A DNA stretch of 7,492 bases from Chloroflexota bacterium (GCA_023406965.1 JAEXTI010000159.1:1-7492), one strand, 5' to 3'. Shown: positions 1 to 6,928, numbered from the stretch's first letter. Numbers and translations: made by a program. The notes: generated from the letters alone by a model not told the origin.

Positions 1-434
1 TTGATCACCTCGATCTGCCGGCCCTGCATGGCGAGCAGTTGCTCAATGTAGTTGAACCCGAAGCGGGTCAGCCGGTCCTTGTGTTCCACCACAATCAAGT
101 TGATCGCAGGATCGGTCAGCAACTTCGGACGGGTATCGTTGACCCCCGAGCCGATTTCTTTGACCACTGCCGTAATACCGTACCCTTTCGCAGCGCAGTA
201 ATCCATCAGACGTTTGGCCTGCCCTTCCAGATTGTCTTTGTTTTCAGCAGCCGAAACCCGTGTGTATATGACAGCTTTCTGGTTGACCGCGGTAATGGCG
301 CCTTCAACCGTTGGCTCAGTCACGATGATCGTGCCTGTATCAACCTGGTAACCGGCAATTCTTCCAGCCTTGAACCAGCGCCAGGCGGTACGATAAGAGA
401 TGCCGAGTTTATGGGCATAGGTGCTCAATTTCAT
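1..434 (-). CDS. tnpA: IS607-family serine recombinase TnpA, N-terminal part (cut by window edge)
   Basis: This is the transposition recombinase of an IS607-type element; family members cut and rejoin DNA through a serine nucleophile. Reading leftwards from the ATG at 434, 144 residues are visible, against about 200 for the family, and the frame is still open at position 1. Residues 1-40 are the MerR-like helix-turn-helix with the family opening 'MKLSTYAHKLGISYRTAWRW'. The resolvase domain begins near residue 54 with YTRVSAAENKDNLEGQ (57-72), so the predicted nucleophile is Ser61 with Arg59 beside it. EHKDRLTRFGF (117-127) is the second conserved arginine motif. An in-frame ATG at 452 would add six residues (MYYYQD). 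I prefer 434 because family proteins start there and because the predicted promoter puts transcription start at that ATG. It lies downstream of the rhamnose operon on the same strand and has no functional link to it. No frameshift is seen. A tnpB gene often follows and would lie beyond the left edge. Confidence 0.93.
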   Translation of the reverse strand, partial: MKLSTYAHKLGISYRTAWRWFKAGRIAGYQVDTGTIIVTEPTVEGAITAVNQKAVIYTRVSAAENKDNLEGQAKRLMDYCAAKGYGITAVVKEIGSGVNDTRPKLLTDPAINLIVVEHKDRLTRFGFNYIEQLLAMQGRQIEVI

Positions 435-440
435 ATCCTG

Positions 441-469
441 ATAATAGTACATATGTTCTTGTTTGTCAA
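441..469 (-). promoter_or_regulatory. Strong sigma70-type promoter of tnpA
   Basis: On the minus strand there is a perfect -35 hexamer TTGACA (469-464), a 17-bp spacer and a -10 hexamer TATTAT (446-441, five of six consensus bases). Only six bases separate the -10 from the ATG at 434. Transcription should therefore begin at or within a base or two of that ATG, giving a leaderless or nearly leaderless mRNA. An AGGA one base before the ATG is too close to be a useful ribosome site and would be mostly outside the transcript. Confidence 0.7.
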
Positions 470-488
470 TGTATGCATACAAAACAAA
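462..488. repeat. Imperfect dyad centred on a 10-bp palindrome at the IS607 end
   Basis: GTATGCATAC (471-480) is a perfect palindrome. It is flanked by TTTGT (462-466) and its complement ACAAA (484-488), with inner gaps of four and three bases, so the whole forms an imperfect dyad of 27 bp. The left arm overlaps the -35 hexamer of the tnpA promoter. It may be a binding site for the recombinase or a repressor; this function is inferred. Confidence 0.5.
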
Positions 489-550
489 TAATCAAATTCG
501 ATACGTTCGCCCGGAAGAAGTATCACAAGCTGGATGGATATTAAACAGCC

Positions 551-588
551 GATGCGCCGGCACGGGGCGGACAGAGTGCGGGCGCATC
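551..588 (-). terminator. Probable terminator of the rhamnose operon
   Basis: The arms GATGCGCC (551-558) and GGCGCATC (581-588) are perfectly complementary. After one G/G mismatch (559/580) the pairing continues with GCAC (560-563) and GTGC (576-579), leaving a 12-base loop. The structure begins 37 bp past the stop codon of the dehydrogenase gene. On the minus strand it is followed by GGCTGTTTAAT, which is only weakly U-rich. It therefore fits an intrinsic terminator of moderate strength, or an mRNA-stabilising 3' hairpin. It separates the operon from tnpA. Confidence 0.55.
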
Positions 589-625
589 AGGCAATAGCGC
601 AATCTTTTGTATGAAACCCGAGAAT

Positions 626-1732
626 CTAGAACGGGAAGCCGTAGTCACCCAGGCCCAGTTCGGCTTGCAAGAATTGGATTTCTTTTTGCAGGTTGGGGAT
701 GACCGGAATACCGTCGCGGCGGACAATTTTCTCCATCTCATATTCTTTTTCCCCGGCGGTGTAGATGCGCGTTTGACCGGGGGCTTTGGTGGAGGCGCGT
801 AGCTCGCGCAGGATTTGCCCGGTGGTGTGCTTGAAATCCTCCAATGGGCAGAATGACTCGATGTTCATAGCCATGAAGAAATGCCCGACGCGGAAAGGTT
901 GTTTGCCGCCGTCGGGGGCGATACCGGTCAGACCATACATGAACGCCCCTGTTTGTAATGCCGAGGAGAAGATCTCGACCATCGTGCCCAACCCGTAACC
1001 TTTGTAACCGGCCAGTGCTTCGCCTTCGCCGCCCAGAGGGAGGAATGCGGCGGTGCCTTTGTCCAGCCCGGTCATGATCAAGTTCGGGTCGGTCATATAT
1101 TGGTTGTTCTGGTCAATCACCTGGCCCGTGGGGATGTGCTTTTCCTCGCGGACCTTGACCTCGACTTTGCCGCGCTGCGAGATGGGTGTGGCGGCATCAT
1201 AGAGGAAGGGGATATCTTCATCGGTGGGCGCGCCGAAGGCGATGGGGTTGGTGCCCAGCATGGGCTTGACCCCAAAGGTGGGGGACATGGCCGGGCGGGC
1301 GTTGGTGAAGGTCATGCCGATCATGCCCTGTTCGACGGCCATCAGGGGGTAATACCCTGCGATGCCAAAGTGGGTGGAGTTGCGTACCGCCACCGCGCCC
1401 AGTCCGTAGGTGCGGGCTTTCTCAATGGCCATCTGCATGCCCTTCTTGCCGACTACCATGCCCATGCCGTGGTGACCGTCCAAGACAGCAGTGGTGGGGC
1501 CTTCTCGGACGACCTCCACTTCGGTGATCACTTTATGCTGCCCGGTCTTGATACGATCGTAGTAATACTTTAAGCGCCCGATGCCGTGCGACTCGATCCC
1601 GCGCAGATCGGCGGCAATGATGATGTCGGTACAGACTTCGGCATCATCGGCTGGTACGCCAACAGCCAGAAGGACATCGGTCATGAAGCGGCGCAGGGTA
1701 TCAACGGGAACATAGGGCACGTTTTCGGGCAT
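626..1732 (-). CDS. Ldh2-family NAD(P)-dependent dehydrogenase (malate/L-lactate/ureidoglycolate type)
   Basis: This is a cytosolic oxidoreductase of 368 residues, slightly above the usual 330-360 for the malate/L-lactate dehydrogenase family (Pfam Ldh_2), whose fold is unrelated to classical LDH/MDH. Family signatures are in order: DLRGIESHGIGRL at 42-54 (His49 is the likely active-site histidine), NSTHFGIAGYY at 118-128, GTNPIAFGAP at 160-169, a DAAT motif at 179-182, and GYKGYGL at 242-248. The start is ATG with AGGAG six bases upstream (1739-1743). It is the last gene of the operon, 35 bp after rhaD. Known family substrates include L-lactate, malate, ureidoglycolate, sulfolactate and 2,3-diketo-L-gulonate, so sequence alone does not fix the substrate. 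Because RhaD yields L-lactaldehyde, I infer a role downstream of it, for example interconversion of L-lactate and pyruvate. A sugar-acid reductase role is the main alternative. Family call is sure; substrate is not. Confidence 0.92.
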   Translation of the reverse strand: MPENVPYVPVDTLRRFMTDVLLAVGVPADDAEVCTDIIIAADLRGIESHGIGRLKYYYDRIKTGQHKVITEVEVVREGPTTAVLDGHHGMGMVVGKKGMQMAIEKARTYGLGAVAVRNSTHFGIAGYYPLMAVEQGMIGMTFTNARPAMSPTFGVKPMLGTNPIAFGAPTDEDIPFLYDAATPISQRGKVEVKVREEKHIPTGQVIDQNNQYMTDPNLIMTGLDKGTAAFLPLGGEGEALAGYKGYGLGTMVEIFSSALQTGAFMYGLTGIAPDGGKQPFRVGHFFMAMNIESFCPLEDFKHTTGQILRELRASTKAPGQTRIYTAGEKEYEMEKIVRRDGIPVIPNLQKEIQFLQAELGLGDYGFPF

Positions 1733-1767
1733 GATTGACTCCTGGGGTGAATTTGCTTATTGCTGTT

Positions 1768-2589
1768 TTAGAAAATGGTCTGCTGGATATGGAAGGTGGC
1801 GCATATGGCACGGATTTCATCTGAACTCAATCCTTCGCCGATTTCTCCCACGGCCAGATTGAGGTATTCATACTTGGCAGCAGTTTCAGCATATTCCACC
1901 CTGTCGGCGGCGCGCTTGACCGAGACATCGGAACGCGCCATAACACCATGCTTGGCCCATACGGCAATGCGGTGGTTGCGTAGGGATACCACATTGGCGG
2001 CCATCAACTCGGCCGAACTGGGGATGCGGAACGAGATAAAGCCGATCCCCTCGGGCAGGTTGATAATTGTTTCGGGCTGCCAGCGCAGCAGGTGGGTGTT
2101 GAGATAGCGTTCGTCCTGGTAACGAGGAATGTGGCTCAAGTAGGTCACGTGCAGCGGCTGAGCGTGGATAACGGCGTGAAAGTTGGTGCCGGTCGCCAGC
2201 ATCTGATCGTAATGGACAGCCAGATGAGAATTGAATTCACTGGTCACCCGCTCAAACCGGCGGTCGTGCGAGGTGTACATCCTGGCTGTGCGGCCACCTT
2301 CGTTTACCACGATGCAGGCAATATTGGCGGTGGGTTCATCAATGATCTCGCGTAGACGGCGGCCTGATCCGCTGACCAGGAAGGCCGCCTGGGCTAACTC
2401 GGGCACGGGTTGGGGTAGTTCAATCTCATTCACAACGGGGAAGCGAGAACGTGGTTCGAGGGGCCAGCGCAGGCAGACCGAGATGTTTCCGGCGGCGCCT
2501 TCACTGGCCTCGATTTCTGCAAGGTGGCGTCCGGCTTCGCCCATCATGGTGAGTAAATCGTCTAGTTCGGGAAATGGAGCTTCGAGCAT
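1768..2589 (-). CDS. rhaD: Rhamnulose-1-phosphate aldolase (class II aldolase)
   Basis: This enzyme splits L-rhamnulose-1-phosphate into dihydroxyacetone phosphate and L-lactaldehyde in the cytosol, using a divalent metal. Its 273 residues match E. coli RhaD (274). Visible motifs are the phosphate-binding AAGNIS (32-37) and VSGSGRRLREI (72-82), the catalytic-glutamate segment TSEFNSH (Glu118, equivalent to Glu117 of E. coli), IHAQPLH (141-147), PETIINLPEGIG (Glu173, near E. coli Glu171), and WAKHGV (His214, equivalent to His212). The usual HxH metal pair reads His142-Ala-Gln144; His147 might compensate. The start is ATG with AAAGGA (2596-2601) six bases upstream. It sits 26 bp after rhaB and 35 bp before the dehydrogenase. 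A fuculose-phosphate aldolase-like specificity is possible, but the rhamnosidase and rhamnulokinase neighbours and the SGSG motif favour RhaD. Confidence 0.9.
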   Translation of the reverse strand: MLEAPFPELDDLLTMMGEAGRHLAEIEASEGAAGNISVCLRWPLEPRSRFPVVNEIELPQPVPELAQAAFLVSGSGRRLREIIDEPTANIACIVVNEGGRTARMYTSHDRRFERVTSEFNSHLAVHYDQMLATGTNFHAVIHAQPLHVTYLSHIPRYQDERYLNTHLLRWQPETIINLPEGIGFISFRIPSSAELMAANVVSLRNHRIAVWAKHGVMARSDVSVKRAADRVEYAETAAKYEYLNLAVGEIGEGLSSDEIRAICATFHIQQTIF

Positions 2590-2615
2590 TATTTGTCCTT
2601 TGGAAAAAATCTGGC

Positions 2616-4085
2616 TTAATCCGGGTTAGATTGGGTGAGGGAGATTAGTTTGGCGAAGGCATCGTCCCATCCGGCCATGTCACCGGGCTGATATGTTTCA
2701 ACCAAAAAGGAACGGCGCACGACTGCACGGGCGTCAGCCAGTGAGCTCAGGTGGTTTAGCGAGATGGCCTGCAGGAGTATGTTGCCCGTGGCAGTCGCTT
2801 CCACCGGCCCGGTTACTACAGTTCGTCCGGTGCAATCGGCGGTTAATTGGTTGAGCAGCCGGTTCTTGGTGCCTCCTCCTATGATATGGATGGGTTCAAA
2901 ATGTTTGCCGCTGAGTTCCTCCAAATGATTGAGGGTTAAGCGGTATTTAAGGGCCAGGCTTTCCAGAGTCACGCGGACAATTTCACCGCGGGTCTGGGGC
3001 GCGGCCTGGCCAGTGTCGCGGCAGTAGGCGCAGATAGCTTCGGGCATGTCCGCGGGATGGAGGAAGCGGTTGGAGTCGGGGTCGATCACGGCCAGGAAGG
3101 GGCGGGCCTGCGCGGCCATGTGAGTGAGTTCGTCATACGAAAGCCCCCACAGACGCTTGCACTGCTGCACAAGCCACAGCCCCATGATGTTTTTGGACAG
3201 CCGCCAGGTACCGAAGACTCCCCCTTCATTGGTGAAATTGTGGACAAGAGCCTGCGGGGTGACGTTGGGATGGCTGACTTCTACGCCCATGATGGACCAG
3301 GTACCGGAACTGAGCCAGGCGAAGTCGGTGTTTTCGGCGGGCACAGCCGCTACTGCGGATCCGGTGTCGTGACAGGCCGGAGCAATGACAGGAATGGTCC
3401 CCGCGCTGGTTTCCTGGGCCACGGACGGAAGCAAGTTTCCCAGGAGCGTGCCGGGTTTGCACACGGGGGGGAAGACCTCAGCGGGGATGTTCATCGCTGA
3501 AATGAGCGGGGCCGCCCAGGCGCGCGTGAGCGGATTGAAACATTGGGTGGTGGTGGCGTTGGTGAACTCACAGGTCAGGCTTCCGCTCAGCCAGTGGTTA
3601 AACAGGTCGGGGATGGTCAGGAAGGTGCGCGCTTTGGCCAGGGTGGGATCGCCAGCCAGAACCATCGCCAGAAGCTGGTAGAGCGAGTTGAATTGCAAGA
3701 ATTGGATGCCGGTTTGAGCAAATATTTCTTCGCGGGAAACACGCTGGAAGGCTTTTTGCAGGATTTGATCGGTGCGTGAGTCGCGGTAGTGGAAGGGGAG
3801 GGCAAGTAAATTCCCAGCGTCATCCAAGAGACCAAAATCCACACCCCAGGTGTCGACCCCCAGGCTTTCCAGCTTAGCCTTTTGGCTGGAAAAGGCAATG
3901 CCGTGTTTAATCTCCCTCCACAGGCTGTCCACGTCCCAGTGCAACCCCGAATCGCGTGAGACGGGTTGGTTGGCAAAGCGGTGGGTTTCTGTCAGGGTTA
4001 ATTTGCCCGCCGAGAGGTTCCCGATAATGGCGCGCCCGCTTTCAGCGCCAAGATCCAGGGCCAGGTAGTTATGTTCCATTCGCAA
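2616..4085 (-). CDS. rhaB: Rhamnulokinase (FGGY family)
   Basis: This kinase phosphorylates L-rhamnulose to L-rhamnulose-1-phosphate with ATP in the cytosol. Its length of 489 residues equals that of E. coli RhaB. The N-terminal actin-like domain has the phosphate loop DLGAESGR (11-18), the FGGY-kinase segment GVDTWGVDFGLLD (76-88) and HYRD (99-102). ACHDTGSAV (237-245) contains the predicted catalytic base Asp240, equivalent to Asp237 of E. coli. SSGTWS (259-264) and IIGGGTKN further on mark the C-terminal nucleotide-binding domain. The start taken here is TTG at 4085, because AAGGAA (4092-4097) is then well spaced. The ATG two codons later (4079) is the alternative and changes only two residues. 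It follows the rhamnosidase by 19 bp and precedes rhaD by 26 bp. The motifs match RhaB better than xylulokinase, glycerol kinase or fuculokinase. No damage is seen. Confidence 0.95.
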   Translation of the reverse strand: MRMEHNYLALDLGAESGRAIIGNLSAGKLTLTETHRFANQPVSRDSGLHWDVDSLWREIKHGIAFSSQKAKLESLGVDTWGVDFGLLDDAGNLLALPFHYRDSRTDQILQKAFQRVSREEIFAQTGIQFLQFNSLYQLLAMVLAGDPTLAKARTFLTIPDLFNHWLSGSLTCEFTNATTTQCFNPLTRAWAAPLISAMNIPAEVFPPVCKPGTLLGNLLPSVAQETSAGTIPVIAPACHDTGSAVAAVPAENTDFAWLSSGTWSIMGVEVSHPNVTPQALVHNFTNEGGVFGTWRLSKNIMGLWLVQQCKRLWGLSYDELTHMAAQARPFLAVIDPDSNRFLHPADMPEAICAYCRDTGQAAPQTRGEIVRVTLESLALKYRLTLNHLEELSGKHFEPIHIIGGGTKNRLLNQLTADCTGRTVVTGPVEATATGNILLQAISLNHLSSLADARAVVRRSFLVETYQPGDMAGWDDAFAKLISLTQSNPD

Positions 4086-4091
4086 ATCTTG

Positions 4092-4097
4092 TTCCTT
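4092..4097 (-). promoter_or_regulatory. Ribosome binding site selecting a TTG start for rhaB
   Basis: AAGGAA on the minus strand has its AGGA core (4096-4093) seven bases before TTG at 4085. It is 13 bases before the in-frame ATG at 4079. The spacing favours the TTG codon, which may lower the translation rate of the kinase compared with its ATG-started neighbours. Confidence 0.55.
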
Positions 4098-4104
4098 GAA
4101 GAAT

Positions 4105-6888
4105 TTAGTTGCCCGAAAGCGGGTATTCGAACCGGTAGCTTCCTGAACCTATTTCGCAGCGAACGTCGGCGCCGATTTGGCAGGGATCGGACAGGCCTTC
4201 TGCAGCGGCGAGCGGGACGTTGCTTTCCATCACGCTGCCCAGAACCGCCCCGGGCAGGATGACCGAAGCGCGTGTGTTGGCCGGGATGGTGACATTCAAC
4301 CGCATGCGCCCGTTTTCGATTTTCCACTCCGATGCGATCTGACCGCGGACAGAGTCGTAAGTGGCTTTTGCCCAGGTCAACCCGCCGCCGGGGTGGGGAT
4401 GGATGCCGATAGTGCGGTAACCGGGTTCTGCGGCTTCCAGTCCTGCCACTTTGCGATGCAGGAAGTTTACCACCGATCCGGGGCTGTAGTGGTTGAGGGA
4501 GAGGGAAGGTTTACCGTTCCCATCGATACCTTCCCAGGACTCCCAAATGGTTGTGGCTCCTTTGGCCACTGCGTATAGCCACGATGGAATGGTTTTCTGG
4601 TTGAGTAATTCATAAGCCAAGTCCAGGTGACCGTTGTCCGCCAAAACATGCAATAAATAGGGGGTGGAGAGGAAGCCTGTGCCAATATGGTTTCCGGCGG
4701 CACGAATCAATCGGACAAGATGTGCTACGATAGCCGGTTTCAACTCGGCGGGGGCCAGGTCAAAAGCCAGCACCCGCACATAGGAAGCCTGGGTATCCGG
4801 TTGCATACGCCCATCTGGACTAATAAACTCTGCTGCATAGGCGGCCTTGATGCTCTCCGCGATCGTATAGTAGCCATGAGCTTCAGTCTGCTTGCCCAGC
4901 ACCTCGGAAATTTGGGCCATGAGTCTGGTGGAGTGAGCAAAGTAAGCCGTGGCGACCGTCGGAGCGCCAAGCAGGACCCGTTTCATCACGCTGGTAGCCA
5001 TTCCGCCAGAGCTGCCCGAGCCGGGCTCGAGCCATTCGCCCCAATGGTACCCCGTATCCCAAATGTAGATACGGTTATTGGGAGCCCATCTGTGTAAGAA
5101 GTTGGATTTTTTCGTCTGAGAAGCAATGTAGTTGATCCAGGCTTTCATGCTCTGGTACTGTTCTTCGAGGATGCTCTTGTCTCCATACGCCTGATACAGC
5201 GCCCAGGGCATCATCACGGCTACGTCGCCCCAACCGCAGGAACCGTCCAATCTGTTCAGGAAAGACTTTCTTAATCGATAAGGGTTGGGCACGAAATTCC
5301 CTACCATACCGTTTTCAAACTGCTCGTCGCGCAGTTCGGCGAGCCACTTACGGAAGAAGGCCTGTGTATCCATGAGGAAGGAGGCCGAGGGAGTAAAGAT
5401 TTGCGCATCCCCAGTCCAACCGGCCCGTTCGCGGGTGGGGCAGTCGGTAGGCAAGTCGAGGAAGTTGCTTTTCATGCTCCACTCGGTGTTGTGATGGAGC
5501 TGGTTGATCATCGGATCTGAACACACAAAGCTTCCGGTCGGCGGCATATCGCTGTAGATGGCAACCGCGGAGAAGTCCTCGGGCTTAGGCTCGCCGGGGT
5601 AGCCTTCTAGTTTAACGTAACGGAAACCGTGCACAGTAAATCTTGGCTCATATTCTTCAACACCCTGACCTTTGAGGGTGTAGCGTACCTCCTGAAAGAA
5701 CGGTTCCTTACTTTTGGGCTTGAAGGCGAACAGGTGGGCCTGGGTGAAGTTGCCCTTCTCATCCAGCGCTTCACCGTGGCGCAGGCGGATGGTGGTTCCC
5801 TTTGGGCCTTGGACTCTGAAACGTACGATGCCCGCCAGGTTTTGACCAAAGTCCAACACTGTTTCGCCACTAGGAGTTTTGAGAACGGTGGGGGTAAAGG
5901 TTTCTTTTTGGCGCACCGGAACGCCCATAGAAGCCACCAGATGATTCTTGGGGTGGGAGGCCACTCTCACAGGTTTCCAGACGCTATCGTTGAACCCCAG
6001 ATCGTTCCATCCGGGCATTTCCAGGCGGGCATCATAGACCTCGCCGTCTTTCATGTCGGATTTGAGGATGGGGCCGGTGGCTGATTTCCACTGCGAGTCG
6101 CTGGATAGGATCATCCGGGACCCATCCCGTAACTCAATTTGCATCAAAGCGAGCAGCCCCAGGTGTTCGCCATAGACATTGCGGTCTTCATTGACGTATA
6201 CCTTACCGCGGTACCAGCCGTCGCCCAGAATGACTCCCATGGCGTTCTCGCCTTCATACAGTAGATCGGTGACATCGTAGGCCTGGTATTGGAGTCGCTT
6301 GTCATAGGCGGTATAGCCGGGGGTAAAGAACTGATCACCCACGCGCTGGCCGTTAATCCAGGCTTCATACAGGCCATGGGCAGTAATATACAGTCGCGCC
6401 CAGCGGATCATCTGCGGCAGTTGAAAGCTTCGGCGCAAGAATGGACAGGGTTTGAATGCCTTGGGTTGCTCATCCCAACCGACTTCTATCCATTCTGCGG
6501 GCTGCCATTCCTTTTCATCAAGCAGGCCCATCTCCCACCAGCCCTTTTCGCTCCACTCGGATGGGCAGCCGTGCTGATCCCAGACTTTGACGTGCCAATA
6601 GTAATGCCAGGTAGAGTTCAATTCGGGGCCCTGGTAGGGGATGGAGAGGGTATTGTCGGAGGCGACTTTTCCGGAGTCCCACAGCAGGTTGTTCTCGCCC
6701 ATTTCCAGCAAAATAGGAGTTTTTGCCACCTGGATTTGATAGGCGCTTTGAGATAGTCCGCGATTTTCTCCCGAAACCTGCCAGCTCAGGTTGGGTTGGC
6801 GAGAGTCGACGCCCAGGGGATTCTCCAGGTAATCTGTGTGCAGCCTGACGGCTGAGATTTGACTGCTCATTGCTTCTTGTGGGGGCAT
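4105..6888 (-). CDS. Alpha-L-rhamnosidase, glycoside hydrolase family 78
   Basis: This inverting glycosidase releases terminal L-rhamnose from rhamnosides such as plant glycosides or pectin fragments. From the ATG at 6888 it has 927 residues, typical for full-length GH78. Domains in order (approximate) are an Ig-like beta-sandwich (10-120), the rhamnosidase N domain with WINGQRVGDQFFTPGYTAYDKR (about 177-198), a concanavalin-like domain (about 335-445), the alpha/alpha barrel (450-800) and a C-terminal beta-sandwich. The acidic cluster in DCPTRERAGWTGD (482-494) gives Asp482, Glu487 and Asp494, with the same spacing as Asp567, Glu572 and Asp579 of Bacillus sp. GL1 RhaB. Glu783 in TTIWE is a likely counterpart of Glu841 there. 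An in-frame GTG at 6939 would add 17 residues but has no good ribosome site. No signal peptide or membrane segment is visible, so it should act in the cytosol on imported oligosaccharides. It is the first gene of the operon. Confidence 0.96.
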   Translation of the reverse strand: MPPQEAMSSQISAVRLHTDYLENPLGVDSRQPNLSWQVSGENRGLSQSAYQIQVAKTPILLEMGENNLLWDSGKVASDNTLSIPYQGPELNSTWHYYWHVKVWDQHGCPSEWSEKGWWEMGLLDEKEWQPAEWIEVGWDEQPKAFKPCPFLRRSFQLPQMIRWARLYITAHGLYEAWINGQRVGDQFFTPGYTAYDKRLQYQAYDVTDLLYEGENAMGVILGDGWYRGKVYVNEDRNVYGEHLGLLALMQIELRDGSRMILSSDSQWKSATGPILKSDMKDGEVYDARLEMPGWNDLGFNDSVWKPVRVASHPKNHLVASMGVPVRQKETFTPTVLKTPSGETVLDFGQNLAGIVRFRVQGPKGTTIRLRHGEALDEKGNFTQAHLFAFKPKSKEPFFQEVRYTLKGQGVEEYEPRFTVHGFRYVKLEGYPGEPKPEDFSAVAIYSDMPPTGSFVCSDPMINQLHHNTEWSMKSNFLDLPTDCPTRERAGWTGDAQIFTPSASFLMDTQAFFRKWLAELRDEQFENGMVGNFVPNPYRLRKSFLNRLDGSCGWGDVAVMMPWALYQAYGDKSILEEQYQSMKAWINYIASQTKKSNFLHRWAPNNRIYIWDTGYHWGEWLEPGSGSSGGMATSVMKRVLLGAPTVATAYFAHSTRLMAQISEVLGKQTEAHGYYTIAESIKAAYAAEFISPDGRMQPDTQASYVRVLAFDLAPAELKPAIVAHLVRLIRAAGNHIGTGFLSTPYLLHVLADNGHLDLAYELLNQKTIPSWLYAVAKGATTIWESWEGIDGNGKPSLSLNHYSPGSVVNFLHRKVAGLEAAEPGYRTIGIHPHPGGGLTWAKATYDSVRGQIASEWKIENGRMRLNVTIPANTRASVILPGAVLGSVMESNVPLAAAEGLSDPCQIGADVRCEIGSGSYRFEYPLSGN

Positions 6889-6891
6889 GAG

Positions 6892-6899
6892 TCCTCCTT
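6892..6899 (-). promoter_or_regulatory. Strong Shine-Dalgarno fixing the rhamnosidase start at 6888
   Basis: AAGGAGGA on the minus strand is a near-perfect anti-16S match, ending three bases before the ATG at 6888 (four bases from the GGAGG core). The upstream GTG at 6939 has no comparable site and would fall at the predicted transcription start, so the shorter protein is favoured. Confidence 0.8.
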
Positions 6900-6907
6900 G
6901 GTTTTCG

Positions 6908-6928
6908 CCCGAATCTGAAAGATCCGAG
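6908..6928 (-). other. Leader hairpin just upstream of the rhamnosidase ribosome site
   Basis: In the predicted mRNA, CUCGGAUC (6928-6921) can pair with GAUUCGGG (6915-6908) across the loop UUUCA. This makes an eight-base stem with two G-U pairs. It ends eight bases before the Shine-Dalgarno sequence. It may affect translation or mRNA stability, or be incidental. Confidence 0.35.

Larger units (their letters stand above)
1..490 (-). mobile_element. IS607-family element, promoter-proximal end (partial)
   Basis: The element is identified from its recombinase gene. The visible piece comprises the 5' part of tnpA and its upstream end. IS607-family elements lack terminal inverted repeats and usually do not make target duplications, so the exact boundary cannot be read from one copy. 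I place it provisionally just beyond the dyad at 462-488. It could lie anywhere up to the stem-loop at 551-588. The body of the element extends beyond position 1. Confidence 0.6.

Noticed and set aside
435..452. tnpA start at the upstream ATG (452)
   Set aside because: This ATG lies between the -35 and -10 hexamers and would not be in the transcript. Family proteins begin at the MKLSTYA position.
39..491. Open frame of 150 codons on the plus strand
   Set aside because: It is antisense to tnpA, whose motifs are unmistakable. The translation shows no family signature and extends across the promoter and palindrome.
551..588. Stem-loop as an IS607 terminal inverted repeat or attachment site
   Set aside because: IS607 elements lack terminal inverted repeats. 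The structure sits 37 bp past an operon stop codon and is better explained as a terminator.
491..625. Possible small gene, RNA gene or CRISPR repeat in the non-coding gap
   Set aside because: There is no ribosome site with a convincing short frame, no tRNA-like fold and no repeated unit. Only the stem-loop stands out.
1100..1573. Open frame of 157 codons on the plus strand
   Set aside because: It is a Gly/His/Asp-rich shadow of the GC-rich dehydrogenase gene on the other strand, with no domain features.
3057..3500. Plus-strand open frame of 147 codons within rhaB
   Set aside because: It is antisense to conserved kinase motifs including the catalytic Asp region. Its low-complexity Gly-rich translation is typical of a shadow frame.
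6289..6756. Plus-strand open frame of 155 codons within the rhamnosidase gene
   Set aside because: It is antisense to the conserved N-terminal rhamnosidase domain and shows no recognisable motif.
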